NCBI GenBank assembly: GCA_034440615.1
Contig: JAOTOM010002251.1
Span: 1 to 64,000 of the forward strand
Length of the DNA: 64,000 bases
Source: Ashinkailepas kermadecensis
Taxonomy: Eukaryota > Arthropoda > Thecostraca > Neolepadidae
Reading direction: 5' to 3'
Shown here: piece by piece, positions 52,197 to 64,000 of the stretch
How the letters are laid out: every line of letters starts with the position of its first letter
Numbering within the stretch: the first letter of the stretch is position 1
Translations under genes and position numbers: made by a program
The notes under the pieces: generated by a model
Seen by the model: only the letters and a program-made list of their open reading frames with translations
Told to the model about the DNA's origin: nothing
Database searches by the model: none

Positions 52197-53179
52197 GGGT
52201 AGTTGTACTCTTGAGGTAAACACAACAATGCCCCTGGTAGCTGCCTAGCATAGGTGTAGGTTTCTGAAAATTTTTAGGAGGGCACAATACATGAAGGCAA
52301 TGGCCAGGCCCAAATGGATTGGAGGATACCACATTAAGGCCCAATATTAGAAGTTGAAATTATTGGAAGGGCACATCCAACACGGGGAGTGGGCAAGTGC
52401 CCCCTAGGCACTGCTCCGATCGTACGGCATTCAAACATAGCACATGAGAAAGATCGCCGGCATTCGGTAAGCAAACATTAGCATATTTCATGTTCGTCTA
52501 GAAATACTCATCATGCCACATCTCAGCAACACAATCAAACTTTTCGAAATGTGCCGCACATGGATACCTACACGGGAGTGCTTAGATCCTTTGAAGGAGG
52601 TTTCTCTTTAATTTTTCATAATCCATGCCTTTTCTCGGATTTCTCGACCGGAAACTTATCCCCACCTGCTCCGCTGGATGTACGGACATAGTAAATACCC
52701 ATCCCATTAAACGTTTACTGACATATTACGCGCGAACTGTTAAAAACCAGCATCAACAGCCCTTCAACACACTCCAAGCGTTAGCGGGCCGCAGTTTGCT
52801 GCCCTTCGTGCCACACTCGCCTGGACTGCCATCTGGTAGCAGAAACTCCGGAATGTCTCCCATTGATATTTACTACCTCAAAAACCATTTCCGGAATTTC
52901 AAGTTGTTTGCCCCGCTTATATTACAATATTTGATAGCGCCCTACTAGGCGTTCCAGTGACCAGGCATCACAGAAAACGGTTTGAAAGTGTCCTATTGCA
53001 CCCATCGCGCAAAAATACGTGAAAAATTTACAATTTTTTTAAAGGAATTTCCCAAAATATTTTGGCAATACTTGCCCACGGCCCCAGATTCCATGTTCAT
53101 TAGCGTATCCCATTTCTCAAAATAAAAATGTTTCCGAGCACGTTGGCTCCAGGCTATTCCCGTTCTATAATGAAACTTG
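52197..53179. other. Unassigned DNA with degenerate MITE-like patch
   Basis: 52255-52420 has AGGAGGGCACAATACATG at one end and AAGTGCCCCCTAGGCAC near the other, MITE-like. A 107-codon ORF at 52625-52948 has no recognised domain. Confidence 0.4.
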
Positions 53180-56100
53180 CACACTGGGGCCAATTCTGTC
53201 TTCAAGATTTTTGGACGGCTCATTTTTTTAAGCGGCTAAAGCGAGTTGGAAATTGACGAATGAAAATATTCGTCCAAGGGAAGCTGATCGCGGGAAAGCA
53301 TCTTTGTGCTTTGTTCGCGTGCCTCATGGAAGCATGTTTGACTTCGCGTCGGAAATGTTTCGCTCGTTATTTTTCACAACTCAGGTACGCGAGTTGGAAC
53401 ATGGAGGTGGAGGCGGCACATGGAACAATTGATTTTGAATGTGCGGGACGGTTACGGTGAACAAACGAAATCAGAAAACGGCTTTGGGTGGCTCATTATT
53501 TCTTTTTAAAGCGGCTAAATCGGGTTGAGAACTTTACGAATCAGAATTTTAGTCCTCGAAAAGCTGATCACATGAAAGCATGTTTGGGCATTGTTCGCGT
53601 GCGGGATGGAACAATGTTTGACATTTGGGTCTGACATTTTTCACTCGTTATTTTCCACAAATATGGCTTTTGGCGGCACTTGGAACAATCGATATGAAAG
53701 TGCGGGGCGGATACGGTGAATAAACGAAATCCAAAAAGGTCGAGGATTTCTTGCAGACTGGGGCCTATTCTGTCCCTCAAGTACCATGCATTTTGGACGG
53801 CTCATTGCTTTTTAAAGCGGCTAAATCAGGTTGAGATACTGGCGAATCAATATATTTGTCCTCTGGAAGCTGATCACAGCCAAGCATGTTTGGGCGTTAT
53901 TCGCGTTCGTGATGAAACCATGTTTGACATTTTATGTCCAAACTTCTAGTTATTTAGTTAGTTATTTATACTAACTAAATAGTATAAATAGTTATTAATA
54001 ACTAGCCAAACTAGTTATTGTTCTCCAATGTGGCTCCTGAAGGCATTTGGAGCACACGATTTTGAAAGCGCGGCACGGATACGGTGAATACACGAATTCC
54101 GAAAAGATTGAAGATTTCATGCAGACTGGGGTGTACACTGTCCGCCAAGTGCCATGCATTTTGGACGTCTCATTATTATTGTTTTTTAAACCGGCTAAAT
54201 CGGGTTGTGAAATTCACGACATTGAATCTGTCCAAGGGAAGCTGATCACGGGAAGGCATCTTTGTGCTTTGTTCGCGTGCCTGATTGAAGCATGGTTGCC
54301 ATTTGGGGCTGAAATTTTTCACTCGTTATTTTTCACAAATGTGGCTTCTAGCGGAACTTGGTACAATCGATTTTGAATGTGTGAGACCGATACGGCGAAT
54401 AAACGAAATCCGAAAAGATTCAAGATTTCTTGTAGCCTGGGGCCTATTTCGTCCTGTAAGTACAATGCATTTTAGACGGCTCATTATTTTTTTAAGGCAG
54501 CTAAATCGGGTTGAGAAATTGACAACTTGGAATATTTCTCCCAGAGTAGTTGATCACGGGAAAGCATCTTGCGCTTTGTTCGCTTGCCTGATGGAACCAT
54601 ATTTGACATTTGGGTCTTTAAAATTTCACTCATTATTTTTCAAAAATATGGCATTGACGGCACCTGGAACAATCGCCTTTGCATGTGCGGGAGGAAAACG
54701 GTGAATAAACGAAATCCGAAGAGGTTGAAGGTTTAATGCACACTGGTGCGTATTCTGTCTGGCAAGTTCCATGCATTCTGGACGTCTCATTGTTTTTTTT
54801 ATCTGCTACATCGGGTTGAGAACTTGACAACTTAGTATATTTGTCCTGGGGAAGTTTATCACCGGAAAGCATGCTTTGGCGTTGTTCGCGTGCCTGACCG
54901 AAGCATGATTGAACTTTGTGTCTCAAATTTTTCATTTCATGTGTTCCAAGTGCCGCCAAAAGACACATTTGTGAAAAATAACGGGTGCAAATTTCAGACC
55001 CAAATGTCAAACATGTTTCCATGAGGCACGCGAACAAAGCGCAAAGATGCTTTCCCGTGATCAGCTACCCATTGAGAAATATTATAAGTCGTCACATTCT
55101 CAACCCGATTAAGCCGCTTTCAAAACATAATGAGCTGTGCAAAATGCATGGTACTTGCCGAACAGAATAGCCACAGTCAGAAATAAATCTTTAATCTTTT
55201 CGGATTTCGTTTATTCCCCGGATTCCCGGATTCCGTGCCGCACATTCAAAGTCGATTATTCCAAGTACCGCCAGAAGGCACATTTGTGAAAAATCACGAG
55301 TGAAAAATGTCCTACACAAATGTCAAACATGCTTCCATCATGTACGCACACAACGCTCAAACGCGCTTTCGTGTGATCAGCTTTTCCAGGACAAATATAC
55401 TGACTCGTCAATTTCCAAACACGATTTCGCCGCTTGCAAAAAAAATAATGAGACATACAAAATGATAGCACTAACGGGACAGAATACGCCCCAGTCTGCA
55501 TGAAATCTTCAATGACTTCGGAATTCGTTTATTCAACGTATACCACCGCCAAATGGAATTTATAGTACTCAAGTGCCGCCAGAAGCCACGTTTGTGAAAA
55601 ATAACGGGTGAAATTTGCATTCCCAAATGTCAAACATGCTTCCAAAAGGCACGCGAACGAAGCGCAAAGACCCTTTCCCGTGATCAGCTACACCTGGAGA
55701 AATAATCTAATTCGTCACATTCTCGACCCGATATAGGCGCTTTAATAACATAATGAGCTGTCCAAAATGCATGGTAACATAAAGAGCTGTCCAAAATGCA
55801 TGGTACTTGCAGGAGAGAATAGGCCCCCGTGAAAAAGAAAGAAACGGTGGGATACGTTTATTCAACGTATCCCACCGTCAAATGGAATTTCCAGTGTTGG
55901 CTTTCCCTGTGATCAGCTTTCCCAGGACAAATATACTGACTAGTCAATTTCCCAAACCGATTTCACCGCTTGAAAAAATAATGAGACATACAAAATGATG
56001 GCACTAACCGGACAGAATACGCCCCAGTCTGCATGAAATCTTCAATGACTTCGGAATTCGTATATACAACGTATCCCACCGTCAAATGGATTTTCGAGTG

Positions 56101-56335
56101 TTCCAAGTGCAGCCAGACACATTTATGAAAAATAACGGGTTAAATTTTTGGACCCAAATGTCAAACATACTTCCATAAGGCAGGCGAACAAAGCGCAAAG
56201 ATGCTTTCCCGTGATCGGCTACCCTTGGAGAAATATTCTAGTTCGTCACATTCTCAACCCGGTTTAGCAGCTTTAAACATAATGAGCTGTCCAAAATGCA
56301 TGGTACTTGCCGGGCAGAATAGGACCCCGTCAGAT
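53180..56335. repeat. ~305-bp satellite that reverses orientation near 54.93 kb
   Basis: From 53180 to about 54930 units run in one direction. The marker AAGCTGATCACGGGAAAGCA recurs at about 53281, 53559, 53867, 54239, 54546 and 54850 (spacing 278-372). From about 54935 to 56335 the same units run reversed (TGCTTTCCCGTGATCAGCT at about 55050, 55365, 55670, 55900 and 56205). Other conserved words are TTTGTGCTTTGTTCGCGTGC and TGCATTTTGGACGGCTCATT. Peptides such as FACLMETCLTFGSE recur only because the unit stays open in that frame. Confidence 0.9.
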
Positions 56336-56364
56336 ATCAGATACATATATACATGTATAAATGT

Positions 56365-57391
<1,027 letters not shown>

Positions 57392-58092
57392 TTGATTAGA
57401 CACAGATAAGTATGCTTTCACCTCAATAATACTTATTTGTAGTTATTGTCATTGGTTTTGGTAAATAACTTCAGTACCCCCATTCTTTACTCACTGGCAG
57501 CCATTGTTAAAATAATGGTTTTTCGTTAGGGTGAGATGTTGAAACGAGCACAACAGGATGTCGAAATTTACAGTTGAATTAGTGTCTTTTAAAATTATTT
57601 TGATGTCTTTTAGACTCAAATTTGAGCCAATGGCGTACTCATGACTATACTTTTATCATTGGTTTTGATATTTTATCATTTAGGAAGAGCTGTATTCTGG
57701 ATAGGAAGACAACATATACATGCAATAAACTGGTGTTGTATGTCATATTACATTATAGGTAATCCCTTGTCCTGAAATTGTGTTTCCAAAATGTTTGTCT
57801 ATCACCTTCCCTTATCGAGAGCGTGAGCATGGTACTTATCATTGAGATACTGTTAGAAAGAAGACACAAGAATTCATAAGGACGCATCAAGAAGCAGGAT
57901 GTCGATATTTCTTGGGGAAGGATGTCGATTGAGTGTTCAGAAAGTGGTATATTCCACCCTATTTCACGAATAATTTATCACTGCTGGCCGCTGACAATTT
58001 GACAATTGTAATGCTAAGCATGAATAATTATGCTGTGTTTTTACTCTCTACTTTGTGTCATGGCATAGTATTCCAGAAGATACATGCTTTAT
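57392..58092. other. No gene recognised
   Basis: AT-rich unique sequence up to the start of the satellite complex. Confidence 0.45.
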
Positions 58093-58165
58093 ACAAGGGC
58101 GTCGCCACCGGGGGCAGGGGGGGCAGTCGCCCCCTGCCGTGAAACAGGGGGCGCCGCCCCCTGAA
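58093..58165. other. G/C-rich terminus of a putative DNA element
   Basis: GGGCGTCGCCACCGGGGGCA, GGGGGGGCAGTCGCCCCCTG and CAGGGGGCGCCGCCCCCTGA form nested palindromes, as at the ends of many invertebrate MITE/hAT-like elements. The array begins right after. A similar start (GGGCGTAGGTGCCCTCC) appears at 63953. Confidence 0.5.
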
Positions 58166-58309
58166 ATTTGAGGAGGCCCCTATCCGCAAATGGACAGCAA
58201 AAAAGGTGAGCAAGGAGGCCGACGGGACAGAATATCATGCTGTCAATGAGGCCTCAAAACTGACGAGGCCACCAGGAAATATAATCAGGTCTCTATAAGA
58301 GACGTAGAA

Positions 58310-59610
58310 CAGAGATTGGGAGGAGGCCCCCAGGACGAAAAGGAGGCCCCATGACGAAAAGGAGGCCTCAAGACGTAGAACAGAGATTGGGAGAAGGCCC
58401 CCAGGACGAAAAGGAAGCCCCCGGGACGAAAAGGAGGCCCCCAGGACGAAAAAAGAGGCCCCAAGACGTAGAACAGAGATTGGGAGGAGGCCCCCATGAC
58501 GAAAAGGAGGCCTCAAGACGTAGAACAGAGATTGGGAGAAGGCCCCCAGGACGAAAAGGAAGCCCCCGGGACGAAAAGGAGGCCCCCAGGACGAAAAAAG
58601 AGGCCCCAAGACGTAGAACAGAGATTGGGAGGAGGCCCCCATGACGAAAAGGAGGCCTCAAGACGTAGAACAGAGATTGGGAGGAGGCCCCCAGGACGAA
58701 AAGGAGGCCCCCGGGACGAAAAAGAGGCCCCCAGGACGAAAAAGAGGCCCCAAGACGTAGAACAGAGATTGGGAGGAGGCCCTCATGACGAAAAGGAGGC
58801 CTCAAGACGTAGAACAGAGATTGGGAGGAGGCCCCCAGGACGAAAAGGAGGCCCCCGGGACGAAAAAGAGGCCCCCAGGACGAAAAAGAGGCTCCAAGAC
58901 GTAGAACAGAGATTGGGAGGAGGCCCTCATGACGAAAAGGAGGCCTGAAGACGTAGAACAGAGATTGGGAGGAGGCCCCCAGGACGAAACGGAGGCCCCC
59001 AGGACGAAAAGGAGACCCCATGACGAAAAGGATGCACCCAAGGACGAAAAGGAGGCCCCAAGACGTAGAACAGAGATTGGAAGGAGGCCCCCAGGACGAA
59101 AAGGAGGCCACCAGGACGAAAAGGATGCCCCAGGACGAAAAGGAGGCACCAAGACGTAGAACAGAGATTGGGAGGAGGCCCCCAGGACGAAAGGGAGACC
59201 CCAGGACGAGAATGATGCACCCAAGGACGAAAAGGATGCCCCAAGACGTAGAACAGAGATTGGGAGGAGGCCCCCAGGACGAAAAGGAGGCCCCCAGGAC
59301 GAAAAGGAGGCCCCAGGACGAAAAGGAGGCCCCTAGAACGAAAAGGATGCACCCAAGGACGAAAAGGACGTAGGACTAGACGTAGAACAGAGAACAGAGA
59401 TAGGAAGGTAGCCCCCAGGATGAAAAGGAGGCCCCAGGACGAAAAGGAGACCCCAGCACGAAAAGGAGGCCCTCAGGACGGAAAGGATGCCACCGAGACG
59501 GGCAAGAAGCCACCCAGGTTAGACGAAAAGGCTTCCGATGGGTGGCAGGATATTCTTAAGTTGGAAAACGAGGCCTCCAAGACGGAAGATGCCCCTGCAA
59601 TATAAAATTA
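58310..59610 (+). repeat. Higher-order minisatellite, ~20-bp unit, open on both strands
   Basis: The basic unit is AGGAGGCCCCCAGGACGAAA with slight length changes (17-20 bp). Groups of four to eight units are punctuated by AGACGTAGAACAGAGATTGG, giving higher-order repeats of about 130-180 bp; the block at 58496-58660 nearly duplicates 58351-58500. Both strands carry long frames (plus 58496-58948; minus 58368-59111) because few stop codons are possible in the unit. Confidence 0.93.
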
Positions 59611-60900
59611 AGACCTGATAGGGGAGACTTCTCCGGACGCAATAGGGGCCCAAGACGAGTAGGAAGGTTTCCGCAGGAATGAGAGAAGGCCACCGAGACC
59701 AGCCAGATGAGGCCCATATTTTGGAAGAGGAGGAACCTGGAAGAGAAGATCTAGGACTAGGACGCAAAAGCACCCTGCTAAGAGGATAATGAGGCTCCAG
59801 ACACAGATGAGGAGGCCCCCATGACGTGAGAGGAGGCCCCTAATTTGAAAAAGGAGTCACCTAGGAGAGGGTAGGAGTCCCCAGAAATCAAGAGAGTGTC
59901 AAAAATGGCACGGAGGCAACCAGGATTGCAAAAGAGGCTCCAACACCGGAAAGGAGGCCCCAGAATATGAGAGGAGGCCCTAAGACGGAAAAGGAAGGAA
60001 GATATGAGATGAGGTTTCGGAGACGCAAAAGCAGGCCCAAAACGGGTGAGGTTCCACCGAGATAGAAAAGGATGATCCAGAGACGTGGCAGGAGGCACCT
60101 AATTCGGAAGAGAACAACACAAGATTGGAAACGAGACCCCATGATGAACGAGGAGGCCCCTAAAATAGGAGAGAAAGGCCATTGGATAAGAGAGATGGCT
60201 CCCAAGCGGAAAAGAAGGCTCGAGGACGGCTAAGAAGGTCCCCGGGAAATAACAAGGCCACTAAGATAGGAAAGGTTGCCAGTAATTTAGCAGAGGCGGC
60301 GCCTGGGAGAGAAGAGGAGTCCACCAGGAGATAAGAGACCACCCCTAAGATGGGTAAAGATCGAATTCAGAGCGCAGAGCAGGAGAACGCAGAGCAGGAG
60401 GCCCCCAAGACGTGAGAGGAGGCCCCTAATTTGAAAAAGAAGGCCTCTAGAAGAGAAATGAGGCACCTGCCGGACTCGGGAAGGAGTAGGTCTCTCGGAC
60501 CAAATGAGGTCCCGAAGACCGGAAAGAGTTCCCAGGAAATGAGAGGAGGCCCTTAAGATGGGAGTGATAGCAGGTATGGAAGGAGGTGAGGTTTCCAAAA
60601 TTGAAGATCCCTCAAGACGAGTAAGGCTTTGCCAGGATAAAGGAGGAGGCACACGAGGCGTGGCAAGAGCCCCCTAATTTGGCAGAAAATGCCCCTCGAA
60701 GATGAGAGGAAGCCCCATGCCATGTTAAAGGGGCCCCAGAATGCAAGAGGCCCTCCAAGACGGGAGAGGAGGACCATTGAATATGGAGGAGGCTAGGACA
60801 CACAAGGAGACATCGAACACCGGTAAAAAGGCTCTAGGAAATGAGACGACGCGACAGGAGGCCTATAATTTGCAAGAAGAACCACCTAAGAAATAGTAAG
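59611..60900 (+). repeat. Degenerate extension of the GACGAAAAGGAGGCCCC array
   Basis: Units such as GAGGAGGCCCCTAA and AGACGGGAGAGGAGG continue at lower identity, spacing about 30 bp. The punctuating motif is lost. Confidence 0.75.
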
Positions 60901-61749
60901 AGTCAAGTCTGGGTATTTTAAAATCACGATATGGGCCCCAAAAGATCCGGCCGGGGCCCCCGCAAATTACGCTGAACCTGGGGTACCGAAAAGTCACGCC
61001 CGGACCACGAAAATCATGCCAGGGGCACGACAGGTCGTACCGTGCCCCAAAAGTCTCATTGGGACCAAAACAAATGACGCCGGAGCAACGAAGAACAATC
61101 CGGACATGAATAATCACTCTGTGGGCCCAACAATGACGCCAAAAGCCTCCAAAACGCATTGGACCCCAAAAAGTGTCGAGGCCGCTATAGCTCGCGCTAG
61201 GGATCCAAGAAAATGACGTCGGCGCCCAAAAGATCACATTGGACCCAAAAAGTCGCGTCGCAGCCCTTGAAAATCACACTGGAGGCCCAGAAGGTCGCGC
61301 CGGGGCCCTAAAAGTTGCAGCTGCCCCCAAAATCAATTTTAACCGGAATGTCACTCTGGGACGGAAAAAAAACTCCTTCAGTGGCCGCAGTGCTATATCA
61401 AAGGGGCAAATGCCCCCTCCATCTTGAGAGGGATAAGCTCCCAAGAATCGTGTCGGGGGCCTCAAAAATCGCGCTGGTGCCACCAAAATTCGCGTCGGTC
61501 CACCAGAATTCGCGTATGGGTCTCCAAATAAATACGGCGAGCCCCGGAAAACTCGCTCCGAGGCCCGAAAAATTGCGACAGGAACCGCCCAAATCGCGTT
61601 GGGGCCACAGCTAAATACAACGCATCGCACAAACTCGAACCGGGCCCCCCAAATATCGCGCTTGGGACCCACAATTCCCATCGGTAGTCCCGTCGAGGCT
61701 CTACAAAATTGCCGTCTAGGGCCACACGTAAGCACAGTGTGACCACAAA
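60901..61749 (+). repeat. ~30-bp AAAATCGCGC-GGGGCCC array
   Basis: Diverged units such as AAAATCACGATATGGGCCCC and AAAGTCGCGTCGCAGCCC. The same unit type occurs at 50810-51440 and in both arms of the inverted repeat that follows. Confidence 0.75.
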
Positions 61750-62487
61750 CACAAACACAAATCAAGCTGGAGACCTCCAAAATAAGGATGGATTCCAACA
61801 ACTAAATGGCTTTGGAGCACCGAACATATTGTCAGATGCCTTCACAAATTGCGTACAGCACCGAGAAACAAACCGGATCTCGAACAATCGAGGTGGGATA
61901 CAAAAACATGGCGCCAAGTGCTCGAGAAATCAGGCCGGGATTCGGACTTTAAAAAAAAATCAGAAAAGTTTCACAAAATCGTATTGAGCCCAGAAAACTG
62001 GGGTTGGGTCTCCGGAACCACGCGCCTGGGTGCGATAAGCCACTCTGGGACCTAGAAACATCGTACCGAAGCCCCAAAATTGTACTTGGGCCCCACAAGT
62101 GTGCGTCAGAAGCCCAAAATAAACACATCGGGACCCTAAGAGCACAGCGGGGGCCGAAAATACAACTGACCCTCCAAAGCGCACAGTCTCACAAAAAGCG
62201 ACAGGGCCTTAACACAAGCGTTGCAGCCATAAATATACATACCGGGAGGTCTAAAAAATACACCGGAAGCTCTCAAGGCACACAGGGGTCATGATAACGC
62301 ACAATAGCCTGGAAAGGTAGCTGGGGCCGCAAAAGGCAACATGGTTCCAAAACAAACAAAAAGACCGGCGCTAAATAAACACATCGGGATCTTCGAAAAC
62401 GCCCTGACACGTCAAAATCCTCGGTGTACAAAAATTCAACAAACCCTAAAACGAGCAGGGGGTTCGAAAATGCTTTAGGCCCCTAAC
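61750..62487 (+). repeat. Long inverted repeat, left arm (~740 bp)
   Basis: Collinear reverse complement of 62961-63700. Landmarks are ATCAAGCTGGAG (61759), CACCGAACAT, CGATCGAGGTGGGATACA-type words (61887), AGGCCGGGATTCGGACTTT (61932), GGGTCTCCGGAACCAC (62006), CAGAAGCCC, ACACATCGGGATCTTCGAAA (62379) and CCCTAAAACGAGCAGGG (62444). Sums of paired coordinates stay near 125450, showing few indels. Confidence 0.9.
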
Positions 62488-62960
62488 AAAAATGGATTGG
62501 AGCCATAATACACAATCATAGACCAAGAAAGACGCAACGGGTAAAAAAAAACGCCGAGGCTTGGCCTCGGTTCGGTATCCAATCTGGGAGGATAGCAGCA
62601 AAGATATGAAGTGCATCAAAGCTCAGCGGAAACCGCATTTCATAGCTACCAGAAAATGTGGGAAGTAGGAAACTAATGATCGAATTTAATCAATCGACTT
62701 GTCGAAGCGAACGCCCATGCGAATCATTCCATCACGCCAAATATGGTGCAAGTCTATCATGTGGCAGCAATTAGCAAAACGCAGAAGGCCTAGCAGAAAC
62801 CATAGCATCGCACGAAGTGTGGCGAATGCACCGAATACGAAAAATGGGTGTGCACGTGCACTGACGTTGCCGTCGTGGCGACCGGGTGCTATGAACTGCA
62901 ATGCCTGAAATTGTAAAATTTTGTATTTTAAAGTGGTGGGTAATACATTTTACTTTGAAG
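62488..62960. other. Spacer (~470 bp) of the long inverted repeat
   Basis: Unrelated to the arms. A minus-strand 71-codon ORF (62686-62901) and a plus-strand 69-codon ORF overlap and have no domain. AACGCCGAGGCTTGGCCTCG-G near 62550 is a small hairpin. Confidence 0.5.
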
Positions 62961-63700
62961 TTATGGGCCTAATACATCTTCTAAACCCTGCTCGTTTTAG
63001 GGCTTTGTTGCGTTTTTTGTGCACCGAGTATGTTTTACGTGTCGGGGCGTTTTCGAAGATCCCGATGTGTTTATTTAGCTCCCGGTCGTTTTGTACGTTT
63101 TGGAGCCATGTTGCCTTTCGTGGCCCCAGCCTCTTTTCCAGGCCCTTGTGCGTTCTCATGGCCCCTGTGCGCCTTGCGAGCTTGCAGTGTATTTTTCTTA
63201 GAGCTCCCGGTATGTTTATTTAGGGCTGCAACGCATGTTTTAAGGCCCTATCGCTTTTTGGGAGACTTTTGTGCGCTTTGGAGGGTTAGTTGTACTTTCT
63301 GGCAACGTTGTACTCTTAGGGTCCCGCTGTGTATATTTGGGGCTTCTGACACACATTTGTGGGGCCCCAGTATGATTTTGGGGCTTCGGTGCGATTTTTC
63401 TGGGTCCCAGCGCGACTTATCGCGCCCAGGCAGTGGTTCCGGAGACCCAACGCCAGCTTTCTGGGCTCAACGCGATTTTTGTGGATCTTTTCTGTTTTTT
63501 TTATTAAAAGTCCGAATCCCGGCCTGATTTTTCGAACCTCTGACGCCATGTATCCCACCTCGATTTTTCGAGATCCGGTATGCTTTTCGAAGTCATACGC
63601 AATTTTTGAAGGCATCTTGAAAAAATGTTCGGTGCAACAGAGCCATTTTCCTGACCCTGACATTTATTTGCTGTAATCTCTCCTTTTTTGGAGGGCTCCA
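62961..63700 (-). repeat. Long inverted repeat, right arm (~740 bp)
   Basis: Landmarks in reverse: CCCTGCTCGTTTTAGGG (62986), TTTCGAAGATCCCGATGTG (63052), TAGGGTCCCGCTGTGTATAT, GGTTCCGGAGACCCAACGCC (63435), AAAGTCCGAATCCCGGCCTG (63506), TATCCCACCTCGATTTTTCG (63549) and CTCCAGCTTGAT (63687). Identity with the left arm looks like roughly 80-90% by eye. Confidence 0.9.
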
Positions 63701-64000
63701 GCTTGATTTTTTGGGATACCGATCCGGGTTTGTGGTATAGGTGTAATTTCAGCAGTGTGAGGTAACTTATCAAGGGATACCAAAAGAAAACCTTAGAACT
63801 GAGTGGTGGAGTTAGGGTTGAAATCCGACCAATCAGAAACCATAGTGGTAGATTAGGCCCCTCCACAGGACAATTTAGTTGATGACTAATTATATTATTT
63901 CGAAATGTACCCTTTGACAAAATAGCGGTCGAAATCCAAGGACTTTTTAATGGGCGTAGGTGCCCTCCCCCCCTGCAAATCCGTTTGCCCCCTCCTGCTT
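63701..64000. other. Unassigned end of window
   Basis: No gene. From about 63950, GGGCGTAGGTGCCCTCCCCC resembles the start of another MITE-like element cut by the window edge. Confidence 0.4.

Noticed and set aside
53260..55501. Repeated ORFs with FACLMETCLTFGSE-type peptides as a gene family
   Set aside because: They are the same ~305-bp satellite unit read in its open frame, in both orientations, with no intact repeat-to-repeat frame.
58235..59373. Long ORFs on both strands (up to 247 codons)
   Set aside because: They arise from a minisatellite unit that can hardly contain a stop codon; no start context, domain or codon bias supports a protein.
58310..59610. CRISPR-like regular array
   Set aside because: There are no unique spacers between repeats; the units are directly tandem, and the DNA is eukaryotic with LINEs and introns.

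Overview
The window is eukaryotic nuclear DNA, most likely from an arthropod and tentatively a crustacean; the sequence alone does not fix the species. The evidence is exons with GT/AG splice sites, several clades of non-LTR retrotransposon, tRNA-derived SINEs with target-site duplications, TTAGG-like runs, long (AT)n tracts and abundant satellite DNA. Most of the 64 kb is repeats. There is no operon, CRISPR array or prokaryotic feature.

Host genes. (1) 28100-28573 (+) is one uninterrupted ORF for mitochondrial ribosomal protein bS18m (MRPS18C). (2) Three minus-strand exons, at 43231-43354, 42073-42241 and 34725-34974, join in compatible phases (0, then 1) into the C-terminal part of a DUF4806-domain protein. 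Its 7.1-kb last intron holds a LINE and a small C2H2 zinc-finger ORF. (3) Three plus-strand exons, at 2637-2757, 4965-5107 and 14423-14560/14605, join in compatible phases (1, then 0) into an unrecognised small protein with two transmembrane segments. Its introns are packed with retrotransposons. Further candidate exons lie at 18934-19006, 24999-25055 and 49700-49793. A GC-rich promoter-like block with an NRF1-type palindrome and a CCAAT box lies near 20.1-20.25 kb.

Mobile elements. A CR1-like LINE lies at 5.5-8.6 kb, with an old minus-strand remnant at 27.6-28.0 kb. An I/Jockey-superfamily LINE family with gag-like ORF1 and RNase H is present as 5' halves (9.7-11.4 and 31.4-34.0 kb) and 3' halves (15.5-17.9 and 45.5-48.8 kb), plus several tail-only insertions. 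An L2/CR1-like LINE at 36.5-38.1 kb keeps an almost intact reverse transcriptase. An internally deleted LINE derivative at 11.8-12.9 kb fuses ORF1 to the ORF2 C-terminus. tRNA-like SINEs at 2.4, 10.0, 21.0 and 29.4 kb share a common body, and the long-tailed copies have a 3' tail close to that of the I-like LINE. MITE-like elements ending in CAGGGGCGGAT are scattered through the window.

Structured repeats. Between about 50 and 64 kb the window is almost wholly satellite: a 30-bp array inside a putative DNA element (50.7-51.5 kb), a ~305-bp satellite that flips orientation near 54.93 kb, two (AT)n tracts, a higher-order minisatellite open on both strands (58.3-59.6 kb), and a ~740-bp-arm long inverted repeat (61.75-62.49 / 62.96-63.70 kb). 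A second foldback element lies at 22.6-23.2 kb. The block at 45.07-45.50 kb is a homopolymer mosaic that looks like a sequencing or assembly artefact.
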